A stretch of 64,000 nucleotides of DNA from Bordetella genomosp. 4 (GCF_002261185.1 NZ_NEVQ01000019.1:1-64000), one strand, 5' to 3'. Counted from the stretch's first letter, positions 41,785-51,118 are shown. Numbers and translations are program-made. The notes: a model not told the origin generated them from the letters alone.

Positions 41785-42657
41785 TCAACCCACCCTTTCC
41801 TTGACCGCAAACAGGCCTTGCGGACGCATGACCATCACGATCAGAATCACGATGAACCCCAGCGCATCGCGATACGAGGTCGAGACATAACTGGCGCCGA
41901 ACTCCTCTATCATTGCGAGCGCGAATCCCCCTAACGCAGCGCCGCCGATATTGCCCAAGCCGCCCAGAATCACAATCGCAAATGCCTTCAGGCTGGCCAG
42001 ATCGCCCATCGTAGGACTGACCACAAAGATAGGAGCCAACAACGCCCCCGTCACCGCCGCCAGGCACGAGCCCAACGCGAATGTCAGCGTATAAATGCTC
42101 GAGACATTTACGCCCACGATCTTTGCCGCGTCCTTGTCCTGGAACGTGGCCCGCATGGCCATCCCCAATCGGGACCGTTCGATCACCAGATAAAACACCA
42201 GCAGCAACACAGCGGCAGCACACAATACGAACAGGCGTGTCGGTGACAATGCCACATTGCCCACTATCAACGGCTCTTGCGAGAACGGCGTGGGCACGAC
42301 CTTTGCCACACCGCCCCATAACATCAGCTCTGCGTTCTGCATGATGATCATCACGCCGATCATGATCAACATGACTTCATCGATATTTTCCAGTTTGCAG
42401 CGGCGCAGCAGGACGAACTCGATCACACTGCCAATCAGGAACCCCGCGACGGCCGAAAACAGCAAGGCACTGAAAAAATCCAATCCCAGCAACGACACCA
42501 GCGCATAAGCGACGTAGGCGCCTAAGGCATACAATTCGCCATGCGCGAAATTGACCACACGCATGATGCCGAACACCAATGTCAACCCTATACCCAGCAG
42601 CGCGTAGGTCGCGCCCAGCACCAGGCCGTTGACGGCGTGTTGCATGATTTGATCCAA
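41785..42657 (-). CDS. livH: Branched-chain-type ABC transporter permease (LivH)
   Basis: 290-aa polytopic permease with the N-terminal GLVLGATYALLGIGLTLVFG and FAHGELYALGAY typical of LivH. The start is TTG at 42657, supported by an AGGAG sequence 7 nt upstream; an ATG at 42645 is a weaker alternative. It lies between the solute receptor gene and livM. Confidence 0.93.
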   Translation of the reverse strand: MDQIMQHAVNGLVLGATYALLGIGLTLVFGIMRVVNFAHGELYALGAYVAYALVSLLGLDFFSALLFSAVAGFLIGSVIEFVLLRRCKLENIDEVMLIMIGVMIIMQNAELMLWGGVAKVVPTPFSQEPLIVGNVALSPTRLFVLCAAAVLLLVFYLVIERSRLGMAMRATFQDKDAAKIVGVNVSSIYTLTFALGSCLAAVTGALLAPIFVVSPTMGDLASLKAFAIVILGGLGNIGGAALGGFALAMIEEFGASYVSTSYRDALGFIVILIVMVMRPQGLFAVKERVG

Positions 42658-42725
42658 GACAGAACTCCTGTGTGCTTGCTCTCGGCGCCGCGGCCCTGCA
42701 ACGGCCGCGGCAACGGCGCCAATCC

Positions 42726-43877
42726 TTACTGCGCCGACACGACGCCATCCTTTAACTGCACGATGTAGATATTGGGTTCGTTCTGGCCGCTTTCCTTGCC
42801 TGCCGGGCCATCCTTGATAAACGAGACATCGCCGTTAACCCCCGCGACCTTGGTTTCCCACAGCGCTTGGCGGATCGCTTCAGGCTCGGCCTTGCCTGCA
42901 CGCTTGATCGCATCGGCGACCGTCAGCACTGCGTCATAACCGCGAAACCCCTCCGTCAGGCCCGGAAACGGATAGCCTTTTTGCTTCCAGCCATCCATAT
43001 AGGCCTTCGCGATTTCCGGGTGCAAGGCCTTGTCGGCCGTCCATGGCGAGAAAAACAGCAGATGCGTGCTGACGTAGCCCTTCGGCCCCGGATTCTCGAT
43101 CAGAGGTTCAGGAAACGAACCGCCGGTGGTGATGATGCGCTGCTTCAACCGTTGCTCAGACGCTTGCCGGATCGCCAGCGTCAACTGCTCGACACCGGAA
43201 GTCACGATCAAGGTATCGCTGCCCGTTTCACGCAACGCCGCCAGCTGCGCTGACAAGTCGGTTGCATCAGGCGACATCGTTTCCACGCGACCAACCTCGA
43301 TACCGTGTTGTGCAAACACATTTTTGAATTCCGTCGTGGCGCCTAATCCCCAATCGTTGTTCACCGCCAGAAAATCGACTTTCTTGATCGCAGGCGAAAA
43401 GGACTGCAGTTGTTTCGCAAACGCCAGCGCTTCCATGCGCGAGGTGGGACTGATGCGAAACACCCAGGGATTGCCCGCCGTCGTGATCTTGGACGACGAC
43501 GCAGTCTCGACGACCATGGGGACGCCGTATTCCTGCAGTTTGGGCATGGTGGCCAGTGTGAACGTCGATCCCCACGCGCCTATCATCACGGGCACCTTGT
43601 CACGCAGTATCAATTTCTCTGCCGTATTCACTGCCTCACGCGGATTGGACTTGTTGTCTTCGACAATCAATTCGATTTTCTTGCCGAGCACGCCGCCTTG
43701 CGCGTTCAGCTGCTCCGCAGCCAGTCTCGCGCCATTGGCGACATAGGTGCCAGCCGCCGCCACTGGGCCAGTCAACGGCTGCGACACGCCAATCTTGATG
43801 GTTTCCTGCGCCAATGCAGGCGCTGCCAACAACGTGCTTGCTGCGATCAGGGCATAAAGCCGGTATTTCGTAAACAT
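42726..43877 (-). CDS. Periplasmic solute-binding protein of branched-chain-type ABC transporter (LivK-like)
   Basis: 383-aa receptor with a signal peptide (cleavage after PALA near residue 23) and mature start QETIKIGVSQPLTGPVAAAG, a type I periplasmic-binding fold. Its gene lies between the DUF1116 gene and livH. Because the transporter sits with a molybdenum hydroxylase and amidohydrolase, the ligand is probably the compound they degrade. Confidence 0.93.
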   Translation of the reverse strand: MFTKYRLYALIAASTLLAAPALAQETIKIGVSQPLTGPVAAAGTYVANGARLAAEQLNAQGGVLGKKIELIVEDNKSNPREAVNTAEKLILRDKVPVMIGAWGSTFTLATMPKLQEYGVPMVVETASSSKITTAGNPWVFRISPTSRMEALAFAKQLQSFSPAIKKVDFLAVNNDWGLGATTEFKNVFAQHGIEVGRVETMSPDATDLSAQLAALRETGSDTLIVTSGVEQLTLAIRQASEQRLKQRIITTGGSFPEPLIENPGPKGYVSTHLLFFSPWTADKALHPEIAKAYMDGWKQKGYPFPGLTEGFRGYDAVLTVADAIKRAGKAEPEAIRQALWETKVAGVNGDVSFIKDGPAGKESGQNEPNIYIVQLKDGVVSAQ

Positions 43878-43936
43878 GGAACACTCCAAAATGAGCAATT
43901 GCGAAACGATGACCACCTACGTGTGCGTTCGTGGCC

Positions 43937-45076
43937 CTAACCCTGCAACAACGATGAAAACAAAGACACTGACGGCGCATAGAATCCCCGCCCCGCCAAC
44001 CCCTGCACTCCGTGCGCATCGACCATTGCCAGATGCACAATGGGCGACACTCCGCTCTGCGCGATAGACGCCGCGCACACCAACCCCGTCCGTTCGTTCA
44101 ACACGTATCGGGCACGATCGGCCGCATCCGCGGGCAACAGGCCTTGCCACAAACTCAACAGCGCTGGTGCCAGGCTTAATGCCTGACCACCCAATCCACA
44201 AAAATCGATCACCGCGCTATCGCCGATTGCCCCTAAAACCACCGTGTTTTCATGGCCGGGAATAAAGCAACCAGTCGGTGCAGTGGCTGGCACCTTGCGC
44301 CAGTGGTTCTCGCCCGCCAACCGGACGCCGAATTCCATCCCATTGCCACCGGCTGCCTTGATATCGCCGTCCTGCGTTTCCAGTACGCAAGCGCAGGCTG
44401 CCATGATCAACGTCAGCACAAAATTGGGATTGCTCGACAAGGTGGAAAGCAGCTCGTCGCCCAACGCAGGAAACGTGGTGACCAATGCCTCAATCATCGA
44501 TTGGTTGGCAACGCCAGTGCGTGAATGGCACTCATCACCCTGCTGCAAGGCATCGCGCAGCCATGGCGCAACGGCCAACGAAGCGGAGCGCAAACAGGGC
44601 GCCAGTATCCCCAGTCCCAAACGGCTGATGGCATGTAATGCCACGACGCACGAGGGATCCTGTGAACCAAAGCGCAAAGAAGGCACGCCTGCCTCCAATA
44701 GCGGCGCATACCGGATCGTATGCCCCAGCCGAACCACCGCCATAGGCATCCGCGACGATACGACCTGGGCCAGCGGCGTCACCACGCCGTGATTTTGCGC
44801 AGGCTCAAAACGATAGGTCCCCGACGCCAACAGCTGTAGAGCGGCAGGGACATCAGGCGCCGCCCCCTCAAACACCAACGCCTGTGCCGCTGCCTGCATC
44901 ACCGGCACAGGAACAACGGCATCCGCGGCATACGCGGGCCCCGCATGCAACAGTACGTGGGGATCCAGATCAGGCAACGCATCGCGCAGGCGCACGACGT
45001 CTACCCAATACGCCTGCTGCAATGGCGCGAGCATGTGTTCAATATCACGCGTTGGTGCAACGGCGGCCCGCATCAT
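43937..45076 (-). CDS. DUF1116 family protein (YlbE/AllG-like)
   Basis: 379-aa cytosolic protein with DUF1116 landmarks: QGDECHSRTG in the middle, LIMAACACVLE, NGMEFGVRLAG and GAIGDSAVIDFCGLGGQAL. E. coli AllG (YlbE) of this family acts with AllF/FdrA and AllH in oxamate carbamoyltransferase of allantoin fermentation, but neither partner is present here. The ATG overlaps the CoxG-like stop as ATGA. The Mo-hydroxylase/amidohydrolase context suggests a step in nitrogen-compound breakdown. Confidence 0.8.
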   Translation of the reverse strand: MMRAAVAPTRDIEHMLAPLQQAYWVDVVRLRDALPDLDPHVLLHAGPAYAADAVVPVPVMQAAAQALVFEGAAPDVPAALQLLASGTYRFEPAQNHGVVTPLAQVVSSRMPMAVVRLGHTIRYAPLLEAGVPSLRFGSQDPSCVVALHAISRLGLGILAPCLRSASLAVAPWLRDALQQGDECHSRTGVANQSMIEALVTTFPALGDELLSTLSSNPNFVLTLIMAACACVLETQDGDIKAAGGNGMEFGVRLAGENHWRKVPATAPTGCFIPGHENTVVLGAIGDSAVIDFCGLGGQALSLAPALLSLWQGLLPADAADRARYVLNERTGLVCAASIAQSGVSPIVHLAMVDAHGVQGLAGRGFYAPSVSLFSSLLQG

Positions 45077-45798
45077 GTGGTACCCCGTTTGGCGTGCTTG
45101 CCTCGGCCCATCCATTTTTTCCAGGCATCACGCATCATGGCCAACACGAGAGCAAACAAATTCAATGCAGGCGCCTCGGACGGTTGCTGCACGGCTGCCT
45201 GGCTCACTGATTGCGATGCGGCGTTCTTTGGCATCCTTTCGAAGGACGCACCGGGCTTATCCGCCGGGATCGCCACAGCACCTGACTCGGATGCGATCAC
45301 ATGGACCGGGCTCGTACTGCGCACGTCCTCCGCAGGCGCCGTATGACTCTGAGCGCTCAACATCGCCTGCAAATTCTGCGCAAACTGCTTCGTCAACTGA
45401 TCGCCCAATGCACGAACAATCCCCTCGCGGCTGAACTGGGCCAGCGATCCGGTGATGCTGAAGTCCACGGTGACATTGACGGTGGTGACGGCGCTATCCT
45501 TGGGTACGACGGCGAATCGGGCGGCTCCCTTCACACGGCTATTACTTTTCCCGTCCGTGGCCTGACCGGTCATCTCACCCGAATGCCCCGCCTCATCCAG
45601 CGACAGCGACCCGAGGCCCGCAAATGCGGCAGCGATCGGCCCCAGCTTCACCTTGAAGAGCAAGGGCAATTCATCTCCAATTGGCTCGCCGCGCAACGAA
45701 GCTCCTGGCAAACATTGCACCAGCAGCGCAGGCTCATGAAACGCGGCCCATACCGTTGCCAAAGGCATGGCCACGTCAAAAGACTGTTCAATCTGCAT
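45073..45798 (-). CDS. CoxG-like SRPBCC protein
   Basis: 241-aa protein. The first 150 residues form the CoxG/SRPBCC fold (FDVAMPLATVWAAFHEP, CLPGASL), followed by a low-complexity linker and a C-terminal hydrophobic/basic anchor (LNLFALVLAMMRDAWKKW). In CO-oxidising bacteria CoxG recruits the Mo enzyme to the membrane; a docking role is inferred here. It overlaps the 2Fe-2S gene by 11 nt and the DUF1116 gene by 4 nt. Confidence 0.88.
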   Translation of the reverse strand: MQIEQSFDVAMPLATVWAAFHEPALLVQCLPGASLRGEPIGDELPLLFKVKLGPIAAAFAGLGSLSLDEAGHSGEMTGQATDGKSNSRVKGAARFAVVPKDSAVTTVNVTVDFSITGSLAQFSREGIVRALGDQLTKQFAQNLQAMLSAQSHTAPAEDVRSTSPVHVIASESGAVAIPADKPGASFERMPKNAASQSVSQAAVQQPSEAPALNLFALVLAMMRDAWKKWMGRGKHAKRGTT

Positions 45799-46309
45799 GT
45801 CTCTGTTCCCCCGTGTGATAGGCTGACAACACGTGCATCACAGCATCGACGATGCCTTGATACCCGGTGCATCGGCATAGATTCCCAGCCAGCTCATCGC
45901 GCACACGAGCCTCGTCTGCCTGCGGCAGGCGACGGACAATATCGCGTGCCGTAATCAGCATGCCGGGCGTGCAGTAGCCGCACTGCAGCGCGTGATGCGC
46001 TGAAAAAGCCGCGCGCAGTTCGGCCGTCAATGGATCGTCATCCAAGGCCTCGACCGTCGTAACTTGTTTGCCTTCGAAACGTACAGCAGCCTGCAGGCAG
46101 GACCGCTGCGGTGCGCCGTCGACTTCCACGGTACAGGCACCGCACACACCATGCTCACATCCGATATGTGTGCCCGTCAGCCCGCAATGCTCGCGCAGCG
46201 CATCAGCCAGATGCGTGCGCGGTTCGCAATGAATGCGATAACACGCCCCATTGACCGTCAACGCGACATCGACCTCGTTCACCTCGGGAAAATCGAGAGG
46301 CATCGTCAT
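45788..46309 (-). CDS. Molybdenum hydroxylase 2Fe-2S subunit (CoxS-type)
   Basis: 173-aa small subunit of a xanthine-dehydrogenase-family enzyme. The plant-type cluster ligands are in CEHGVCGACTVEVDG and a downstream Cys; the second cluster is in QCGYCTPGM and NLCRCTGYQ. It transfers electrons from Mo to FAD. The start overlaps the FAD-subunit stop by 4 nt. Confidence 0.95.
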   Translation of the reverse strand: MTMPLDFPEVNEVDVALTVNGACYRIHCEPRTHLADALREHCGLTGTHIGCEHGVCGACTVEVDGAPQRSCLQAAVRFEGKQVTTVEALDDDPLTAELRAAFSAHHALQCGYCTPGMLITARDIVRRLPQADEARVRDELAGNLCRCTGYQGIVDAVMHVLSAYHTGEQRHAD

Positions 46310-47121
46310 TGCTTTGCTCCCAAATCAGCTACCACGCTAGCCAGCAGATCGCCATGCCAGGCCCGACGCTCATACGACAAACCGGACTCCGGTGCGTCCA
46401 ACAAAGCCGCTCGTGCCGCAGGATCCGCCAGGCGTGCATACAGACCCGTACCACTGTGGATCTTTACCGGCCCGTCCAAGGCGCCCAACACCAAACGTTC
46501 GATGCCACGATCAGGGTCCACCACACCAGTCACGATCGCCAATGCGAACTCACCCGTTTTGCGGCAATGTTTGCGATAGGACCAGCGCGCCTTCGCACTG
46601 AATCGCGGCACTCGAATCCGCGCCAGAACTTCGCCGGGATTGAGATCAGGTTCAAAGGCCGAACGCACAAACTGCCCCGCAGGCACCATGCGCGCACCTT
46701 GCGGCCCTACAACCTCACATGTCGCGCCCATGACCGCCATGGCGCTGATCCAGTCTGCAGCGGGGTCCGCATGACACAAACTGCCGCCAATCGTGCCCCG
46801 ATTGCGCACAGCGCGATAGGCAATACCATGAGCAACATGGGCCAACATGCCATGTGTCACGTCCGGCACGCGGCCATCTTCGATCGCAGCGTGGGTCGTC
46901 ATCGATCCCAAAACGAGCTCATCCCCCTGCACTGTGGCAGCGCGCAGTTCGGCAATCCCATGCAGATCGATCAAGCGCTCAGGCTGAGCCAATCGCAGAT
47001 TCAACATGGCGCCCAAAGACTGCCCGCCCGCGATGGCTTTGTAGAACTCGTCGCGCGCCAGTGCAGACAGGGCTTCATTCACGCTGCTCACGCGTTCCAA
47101 CTCGTAGGCAGCTGCTTTCAT
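46306..47121 (-). CDS. Molybdenum hydroxylase FAD subunit (CoxM-type)
   Basis: 271-aa flavoprotein with the two FAD-pyrophosphate motifs AGGQSLGAMLNLR and TIGGSLCHADPAAD. It is the medium subunit of the three-component hydroxylase. It overlaps the large-subunit stop by 4 nt and the small-subunit start by 4 nt, so the three are made from one mRNA in equal order. Confidence 0.94.
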   Translation of the reverse strand: MKAAAYELERVSSVNEALSALARDEFYKAIAGGQSLGAMLNLRLAQPERLIDLHGIAELRAATVQGDELVLGSMTTHAAIEDGRVPDVTHGMLAHVAHGIAYRAVRNRGTIGGSLCHADPAADWISAMAVMGATCEVVGPQGARMVPAGQFVRSAFEPDLNPGEVLARIRVPRFSAKARWSYRKHCRKTGEFALAIVTGVVDPDRGIERLVLGALDGPVKIHSGTGLYARLADPAARAALLDAPESGLSYERRAWHGDLLASVVADLGAKQ

Positions 47122-49496
47122 CGCGCAGCCTCCGCCCGTTCAATGGCAGCCAACACACGAGGCGGGCTGGCGGGCACGCACAGTACCTCCGCCCCCAGAT
47201 CGGCCAACGCGTCATTGATCGCATTCACAATCGCGGCCGGCGGTGCGATCGCGCCGCCCTCGCCTATCCCTTTTTGCCCGAACTTGGAAAACGGGCTCGG
47301 CGTCTGCATATGATCGATACGCACCCGCGGCATTTCACCTGCACCGGGCACGATGTAATCCGCCAGCGTCGATGCCAGCGGCTGGCCTTGTTCATCAAAC
47401 GGCATTTCCTCATACAACGCCGTGCCGATACCTTGAGCCAGCCCTCCCAGCAGTTGTCCTTCGACCACCATGGGGTTGAGCAATACGCCGCCGTCTTCGC
47501 ACACTACGTAATCCAGCAATTTGACAAAGCCCGTCGCCGTATCGACCTCGACCGCACAAGCATGACAGGCATAGCTGAACGTGCCGCCATCCGGTTGCAT
47601 GCGATAGCCCGCCGTGAGCGCCAGGCCGCCGGGATTCACATCTGCCGGCAATTTCTGTGGCGCGCGATACCAGGTGTGGCCAATCTGGGCGTAGCTCACG
47701 CGCTGCGAACCATCCTTGAGCGCGATGCCTCCCTGCACATACACGACGTCGTTTTCAGAACATTCCAGCAGGCTGGCGGCGATGCGCTTCATCCGCATCC
47801 CGAGCTCTTCGCATGCCGTTCCCACGGCGCCACCGGCCATGACCGCACAGCGAGATCCCCAGGTGCCAGTGGAATACGGCGACGTAGCCGTATCCCCATG
47901 CAGTACACGCACGTGTTCCGCGTCCATGCCCAGCACCGTGTTCGCAATCTGCGCCATGGTGGTTTCCAGGCTCTGCCCATGCGAATGCACGCCGATCTGG
48001 ACCTCCAGGATGCCGTCCGGCGTCAGGCGCACATGACATTGCTCATATCCCGGCACCATGGGAATGCCCCAGCCGTGATACACCGACGTCCCGTGCGCGC
48101 CTTGCTCGCAGAATATCGACAGGCCGATGCCAATGCGGCGCTGCGGACGCGCGCCTGCGGGCTGCAACTGCGCTTGACGCGCGCGCCACTGGGTCCAGTT
48201 CAACCCCTCCACCGCACGATTCAAGCAAGACAGATAATCACCGGAATCGAACGTCTTGCCCGTGATATTGGTGTACGGCATGTCCTGCGGGCGCACCAGG
48301 CTTTGCTGACGCAATACATAAGGCTCCACGCCCAGCGCACGCGCCGCCACATCCATCATGACTTCTAATGCAAAACACACACCGGTGCGCGCCACACCGC
48401 GATACGGCAGGATAGGAGGCTTGTTCGTCGCGGCCGAGCGAGTGCGGCACAGAAAATCGTCCATGCGGTATGGCCCTGGCAAAATTGAACCGATCTGCGC
48501 GGCCTCCAGACAGGCCGAAAACGGGTACGAGGAATAGGCCCCCGAATCCACAATCGCATCGCACTCGATCCCCGCCAGACGCCCGTCGGCATTCACGGTG
48601 ACACTGATGTCATAAGCATGCTCGCGGCAATTCGCGTTGGCGCTCAAATGCTCGCGGCGATCCTCCAGCCAACGCACCGGACGCTTCAGGTGCATGGCCA
48701 GCCATGCACAGCAGATTTCTTCGGGCAGCAGAATGCCCTTGTATCCGAATCCACCGCCCACGTCGGGCGATACGACACGAATGCGGCCTTCGTCCAGGCC
48801 CAGGCATTCCGCGAGCCCGGTGCGATTGATATGCGGCAGTTGTGCGGCGCTCACCATCACGAGCTGATCCATCCGCGTATCCCACCAGCACAAGACGCCG
48901 CGCCCTTCCATGGGCATCATGCATTGGCGAGAGGTAGATAGTTTGCGCGATACCGTCACCGCCCCTGGATTCCTGATTTGCCTGTCACCGCGTTCGACGC
49001 GGGTTTCCAGAAATACATTGCCATCCCATTCATCATGGATGCGCTGCGGCGCCACACCGTTGGCAGCGTCATGCATATCGGCAATGACTGGCAGCTCTTC
49101 ATAATCGACCCAGACCTGCGCGGCCAGATCCTCGGCGCGCGCACGCGACGGCGCCATGCACATGGCGACCATTTCGCCGACATGACGCACCTTTTCCATC
49201 GCCAAGGGATATTGGACCGAGGTACGAAAACCCGGCAAACGCGACGCCGCCAGGATCGGCTTTACGCCCGCCAAGTCCTGCATCGTATAGACCAGATGCT
49301 CATACCCCTGCGGCTTTTCAATGTGCCCTACGCGCGCATGCGCCAGCGGCGATCGCACAAACGCGACGTCCAACGCACCCGGCATACGCAGATCGCCCAC
49401 GTATTGCCCCTGGCCGCGCAGAAAGCGCTCGTCTTCTTTGCGAGTCAAGCGCGCGCCGATGCCCTGACCCAGGATTGGAGGATGTTGCTGCGTCAT
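47118..49496 (-). CDS. Molybdenum hydroxylase large (Mo-binding) subunit, form II type
   Basis: 792-aa catalytic subunit of the xanthine-oxidase family with molybdopterin-cytosine-dinucleotide-type motifs: GGGFGYKG, the active-site loop PYRGVARTG and the catalytic Glu in GIGEGGAIAPP near the C-terminus. True CO dehydrogenase carries AYXCSFR in the loop; this protein does not, so it should hydroxylate an organic, probably heterocyclic, substrate. It starts 8 bp after the amidohydrolase. Confidence 0.92.
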   Translation of the reverse strand: MTQQHPPILGQGIGARLTRKEDERFLRGQGQYVGDLRMPGALDVAFVRSPLAHARVGHIEKPQGYEHLVYTMQDLAGVKPILAASRLPGFRTSVQYPLAMEKVRHVGEMVAMCMAPSRARAEDLAAQVWVDYEELPVIADMHDAANGVAPQRIHDEWDGNVFLETRVERGDRQIRNPGAVTVSRKLSTSRQCMMPMEGRGVLCWWDTRMDQLVMVSAAQLPHINRTGLAECLGLDEGRIRVVSPDVGGGFGYKGILLPEEICCAWLAMHLKRPVRWLEDRREHLSANANCREHAYDISVTVNADGRLAGIECDAIVDSGAYSSYPFSACLEAAQIGSILPGPYRMDDFLCRTRSAATNKPPILPYRGVARTGVCFALEVMMDVAARALGVEPYVLRQQSLVRPQDMPYTNITGKTFDSGDYLSCLNRAVEGLNWTQWRARQAQLQPAGARPQRRIGIGLSIFCEQGAHGTSVYHGWGIPMVPGYEQCHVRLTPDGILEVQIGVHSHGQSLETTMAQIANTVLGMDAEHVRVLHGDTATSPYSTGTWGSRCAVMAGGAVGTACEELGMRMKRIAASLLECSENDVVYVQGGIALKDGSQRVSYAQIGHTWYRAPQKLPADVNPGGLALTAGYRMQPDGGTFSYACHACAVEVDTATGFVKLLDYVVCEDGGVLLNPMVVEGQLLGGLAQGIGTALYEEMPFDEQGQPLASTLADYIVPGAGEMPRVRIDHMQTPSPFSKFGQKGIGEGGAIAPPAAIVNAINDALADLGAEVLCVPASPPRVLAAIERAEAAR

Positions 49497-49504
49497 GGCG
49501 GGTC

Positions 49505-50761
49505 TCAGGCGGCGGCTTGCAGGACGGGCAGGATAGGCGCGTCGGCGTCGTAGCGCACGCCTTCGCGCAAGCAGAAGCGCGGGTTGAGCATGCGCGAAGT
49601 CACCGCCTGATTGCCTTCGTTATCGCGCAACGTCCACTTGCCACGCTCATCGGACAGGACCGACACATCGGCCAGCGCCCCAACGCCGAGATGGCCGATC
49701 TCGCCCTCCATGCCCGCCAGTTTTGCAGCCTCGCTCGTCACCATCGGCACAACCCTCTCCAGCGGCACGCCGAGCGCCAGCATGCTAGTCATCGTCGACA
49801 CCAGCGAAAACCGGATCGCGCTGGTGAATAGATGGTCGCCCTCGTCCGGATGGATATCGGGCGTGGCAGGAGGATGCGGCACCTTGGTGTTATAGCCATG
49901 CATGTCCGCACCCAGCGTGTCCGGCAGAAAACCCGCCTCCAACACACGCCGAGCCATGTCGAAACTGAAGTGCGAGCCATGACCCACGTCAATTTTCATC
50001 CCGCGCGCCACCGCTTCGCCCAGCAAGGGATGCACTTTGCCATCCCTACCGACAAATCCGCCCGGGTGTCTGCTGAATGGATGCGCCAGCACATCACCGG
50101 GCTTGGTCAGCTCCAGCACATCACGAAAGATCGAATCGGGATCAATATCCAAGCCAGATTCAGGCGACGGCCACAACTGTCCGAAATGGATATACACCGG
50201 CAAGTCCGCCTCGCGGCCGATCTGCGCAGCGATGCGCATGACATCCATGCCCCAGCGCTGAAACCCGCCTAGTTCGGCATGAGCCTTGACGCCGCGCACC
50301 AGGTCTTTGTTGGCCAGCGCCGCCTTGACTGTCGCATCCACATCCAGACAGGACGGGCGATACAGCTCGGGGTAATAATGCCCTTCCAGCCCGCCCACCA
50401 GATACGCCGAGATAAAGGACAGCACACGCGACGTGGCCTGCTCGGCGACGTAGTGCCTGAATCCCGGGATCGTGATGCAGCTGGCGCCGCCCTGATCGAT
50501 CAAGGTGGTCACCCCGCTTTTGATCCCGCACGTGTCTGCGTCCAACCCGAAGCGGCCCGTGACATACCGATAGACATGCGCGTGCGTATCGATGAGCCCT
50601 GGCAAAACCAGGTCTCCCCGGCAATCCACCGTCGTCGCATCGGCGCCATAGGCCACGTCTATCCCAGCGACCCGTCCATCCCGTATCACCAGATCGCCGA
50701 CGCGATCCACACCGTTGGCGGGATCCATGATGTGCCCGCCCAACAATACCGTTGTAACCAT
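49505..50761 (-). CDS. Metal-dependent amidohydrolase/deacetylase family protein
   Basis: 418-aa TIM-barrel amidohydrolase. Metal ligands are visible in DTHAHVYR, a candidate carboxylated Lys in RGVKAHAELG, His in YIHFGQ and LAHPFSRH, and the final Asp in LGADMHGYN. This layout matches the dihydroorotase-like deacetylase group (for example Atu3266 and EF0837). The ATG at 50761 is preferred over one 15 bp upstream. It is first gene of the catabolic operon, facing marR; it may hydrolyse a cyclic amide or N-acyl product. Confidence 0.88.
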   Translation of the reverse strand: MVTTVLLGGHIMDPANGVDRVGDLVIRDGRVAGIDVAYGADATTVDCRGDLVLPGLIDTHAHVYRYVTGRFGLDADTCGIKSGVTTLIDQGGASCITIPGFRHYVAEQATSRVLSFISAYLVGGLEGHYYPELYRPSCLDVDATVKAALANKDLVRGVKAHAELGGFQRWGMDVMRIAAQIGREADLPVYIHFGQLWPSPESGLDIDPDSIFRDVLELTKPGDVLAHPFSRHPGGFVGRDGKVHPLLGEAVARGMKIDVGHGSHFSFDMARRVLEAGFLPDTLGADMHGYNTKVPHPPATPDIHPDEGDHLFTSAIRFSLVSTMTSMLALGVPLERVVPMVTSEAAKLAGMEGEIGHLGVGALADVSVLSDERGKWTLRDNEGNQAVTSRMLNPRFCLREGVRYDADAPILPVLQAAA

Positions 50762-50893
50762 GACTGTTTCTCCCATCTGACCTGTCCGGCCCTGAGAGAC
50801 AACAAAGCAATATACATGCCAAATCAGCTTGACAGCCCAGCCGAATTCCCCTTAAGCCATTGATACATAAAGACTATATTTTTATAAAAATAC

Positions 50894-50905
50894 GTGGTGC
50901 ACCAT
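50894..50905. promoter_or_regulatory. Operator site 1 (GTGGTGCACCAT)
   Basis: Contains the perfect palindrome TGGTGCACCA (50895-50904). It is the copy closest to the amidohydrolase start (133 bp upstream) and is presumably bound by the MarR regulator. Confidence 0.65.
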
Positions 50906-51011
50906 CTAATTAAGTATTTTCCCCAACAGTTTCGGAGCATCCGGACCGGACACGCCTACCGGAGCAGCATCATTACTGCGCCATGTTTCGCACCAGCATG
51001 AGGCATTTTAT

Positions 51012-51023
51012 GTGGTACACCAC
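51012..51023. promoter_or_regulatory. Operator site 2 (GTGGTACACCAC)
   Basis: A 12-bp site that is the exact reverse complement of site 3. A related TGGTGCACGA follows at 51030-51039. Confidence 0.7.
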
Positions 51024-51086
51024 CTATATTGGTGCACGATATAGACAGAAATTCCCTTGGAATTTTGCATGGTCGATGACAAATTC

Positions 51087-51098
51087 GTGGTGTACCAC
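51087..51098. promoter_or_regulatory. Operator site 3 (GTGGTGTACCAC)
   Basis: Lies 20 bp before the proposed marR start, where a bound repressor would block marR transcription or translation start, consistent with autoregulation. Confidence 0.7.
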
Positions 51099-51118
51099 TT
51101 AAACTAATAATTCGCTCG

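Larger units (their letters stand above)
50762..51118. promoter_or_regulatory. Divergent control region between the catabolic operon and marR
   Basis: A 357-bp AT-rich gap with no gene. It contains three copies of a GTGGT..ACCAC palindrome (50894, 51012, 51087) and one degenerate copy at 51030-51039 inside a CTATAT/ATATAG inverted repeat (51024-51044). It should hold the promoters for both directions. Confidence 0.75.

Noticed and set aside
39171-43877. Assigning the Liv-type transporter to leucine/isoleucine/valine
   Set aside because: The family transports many compounds, and the operon context argues for the substrate of the linked catabolic enzymes.
45788-49496. CO dehydrogenase (coxMSL) annotation for the hydroxylase subunits
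   Set aside because: The large subunit lacks the AYXCSFR active-site loop of true form I CO dehydrogenase and reads PYRGVARTG; the gene neighbours point to an organic substrate.
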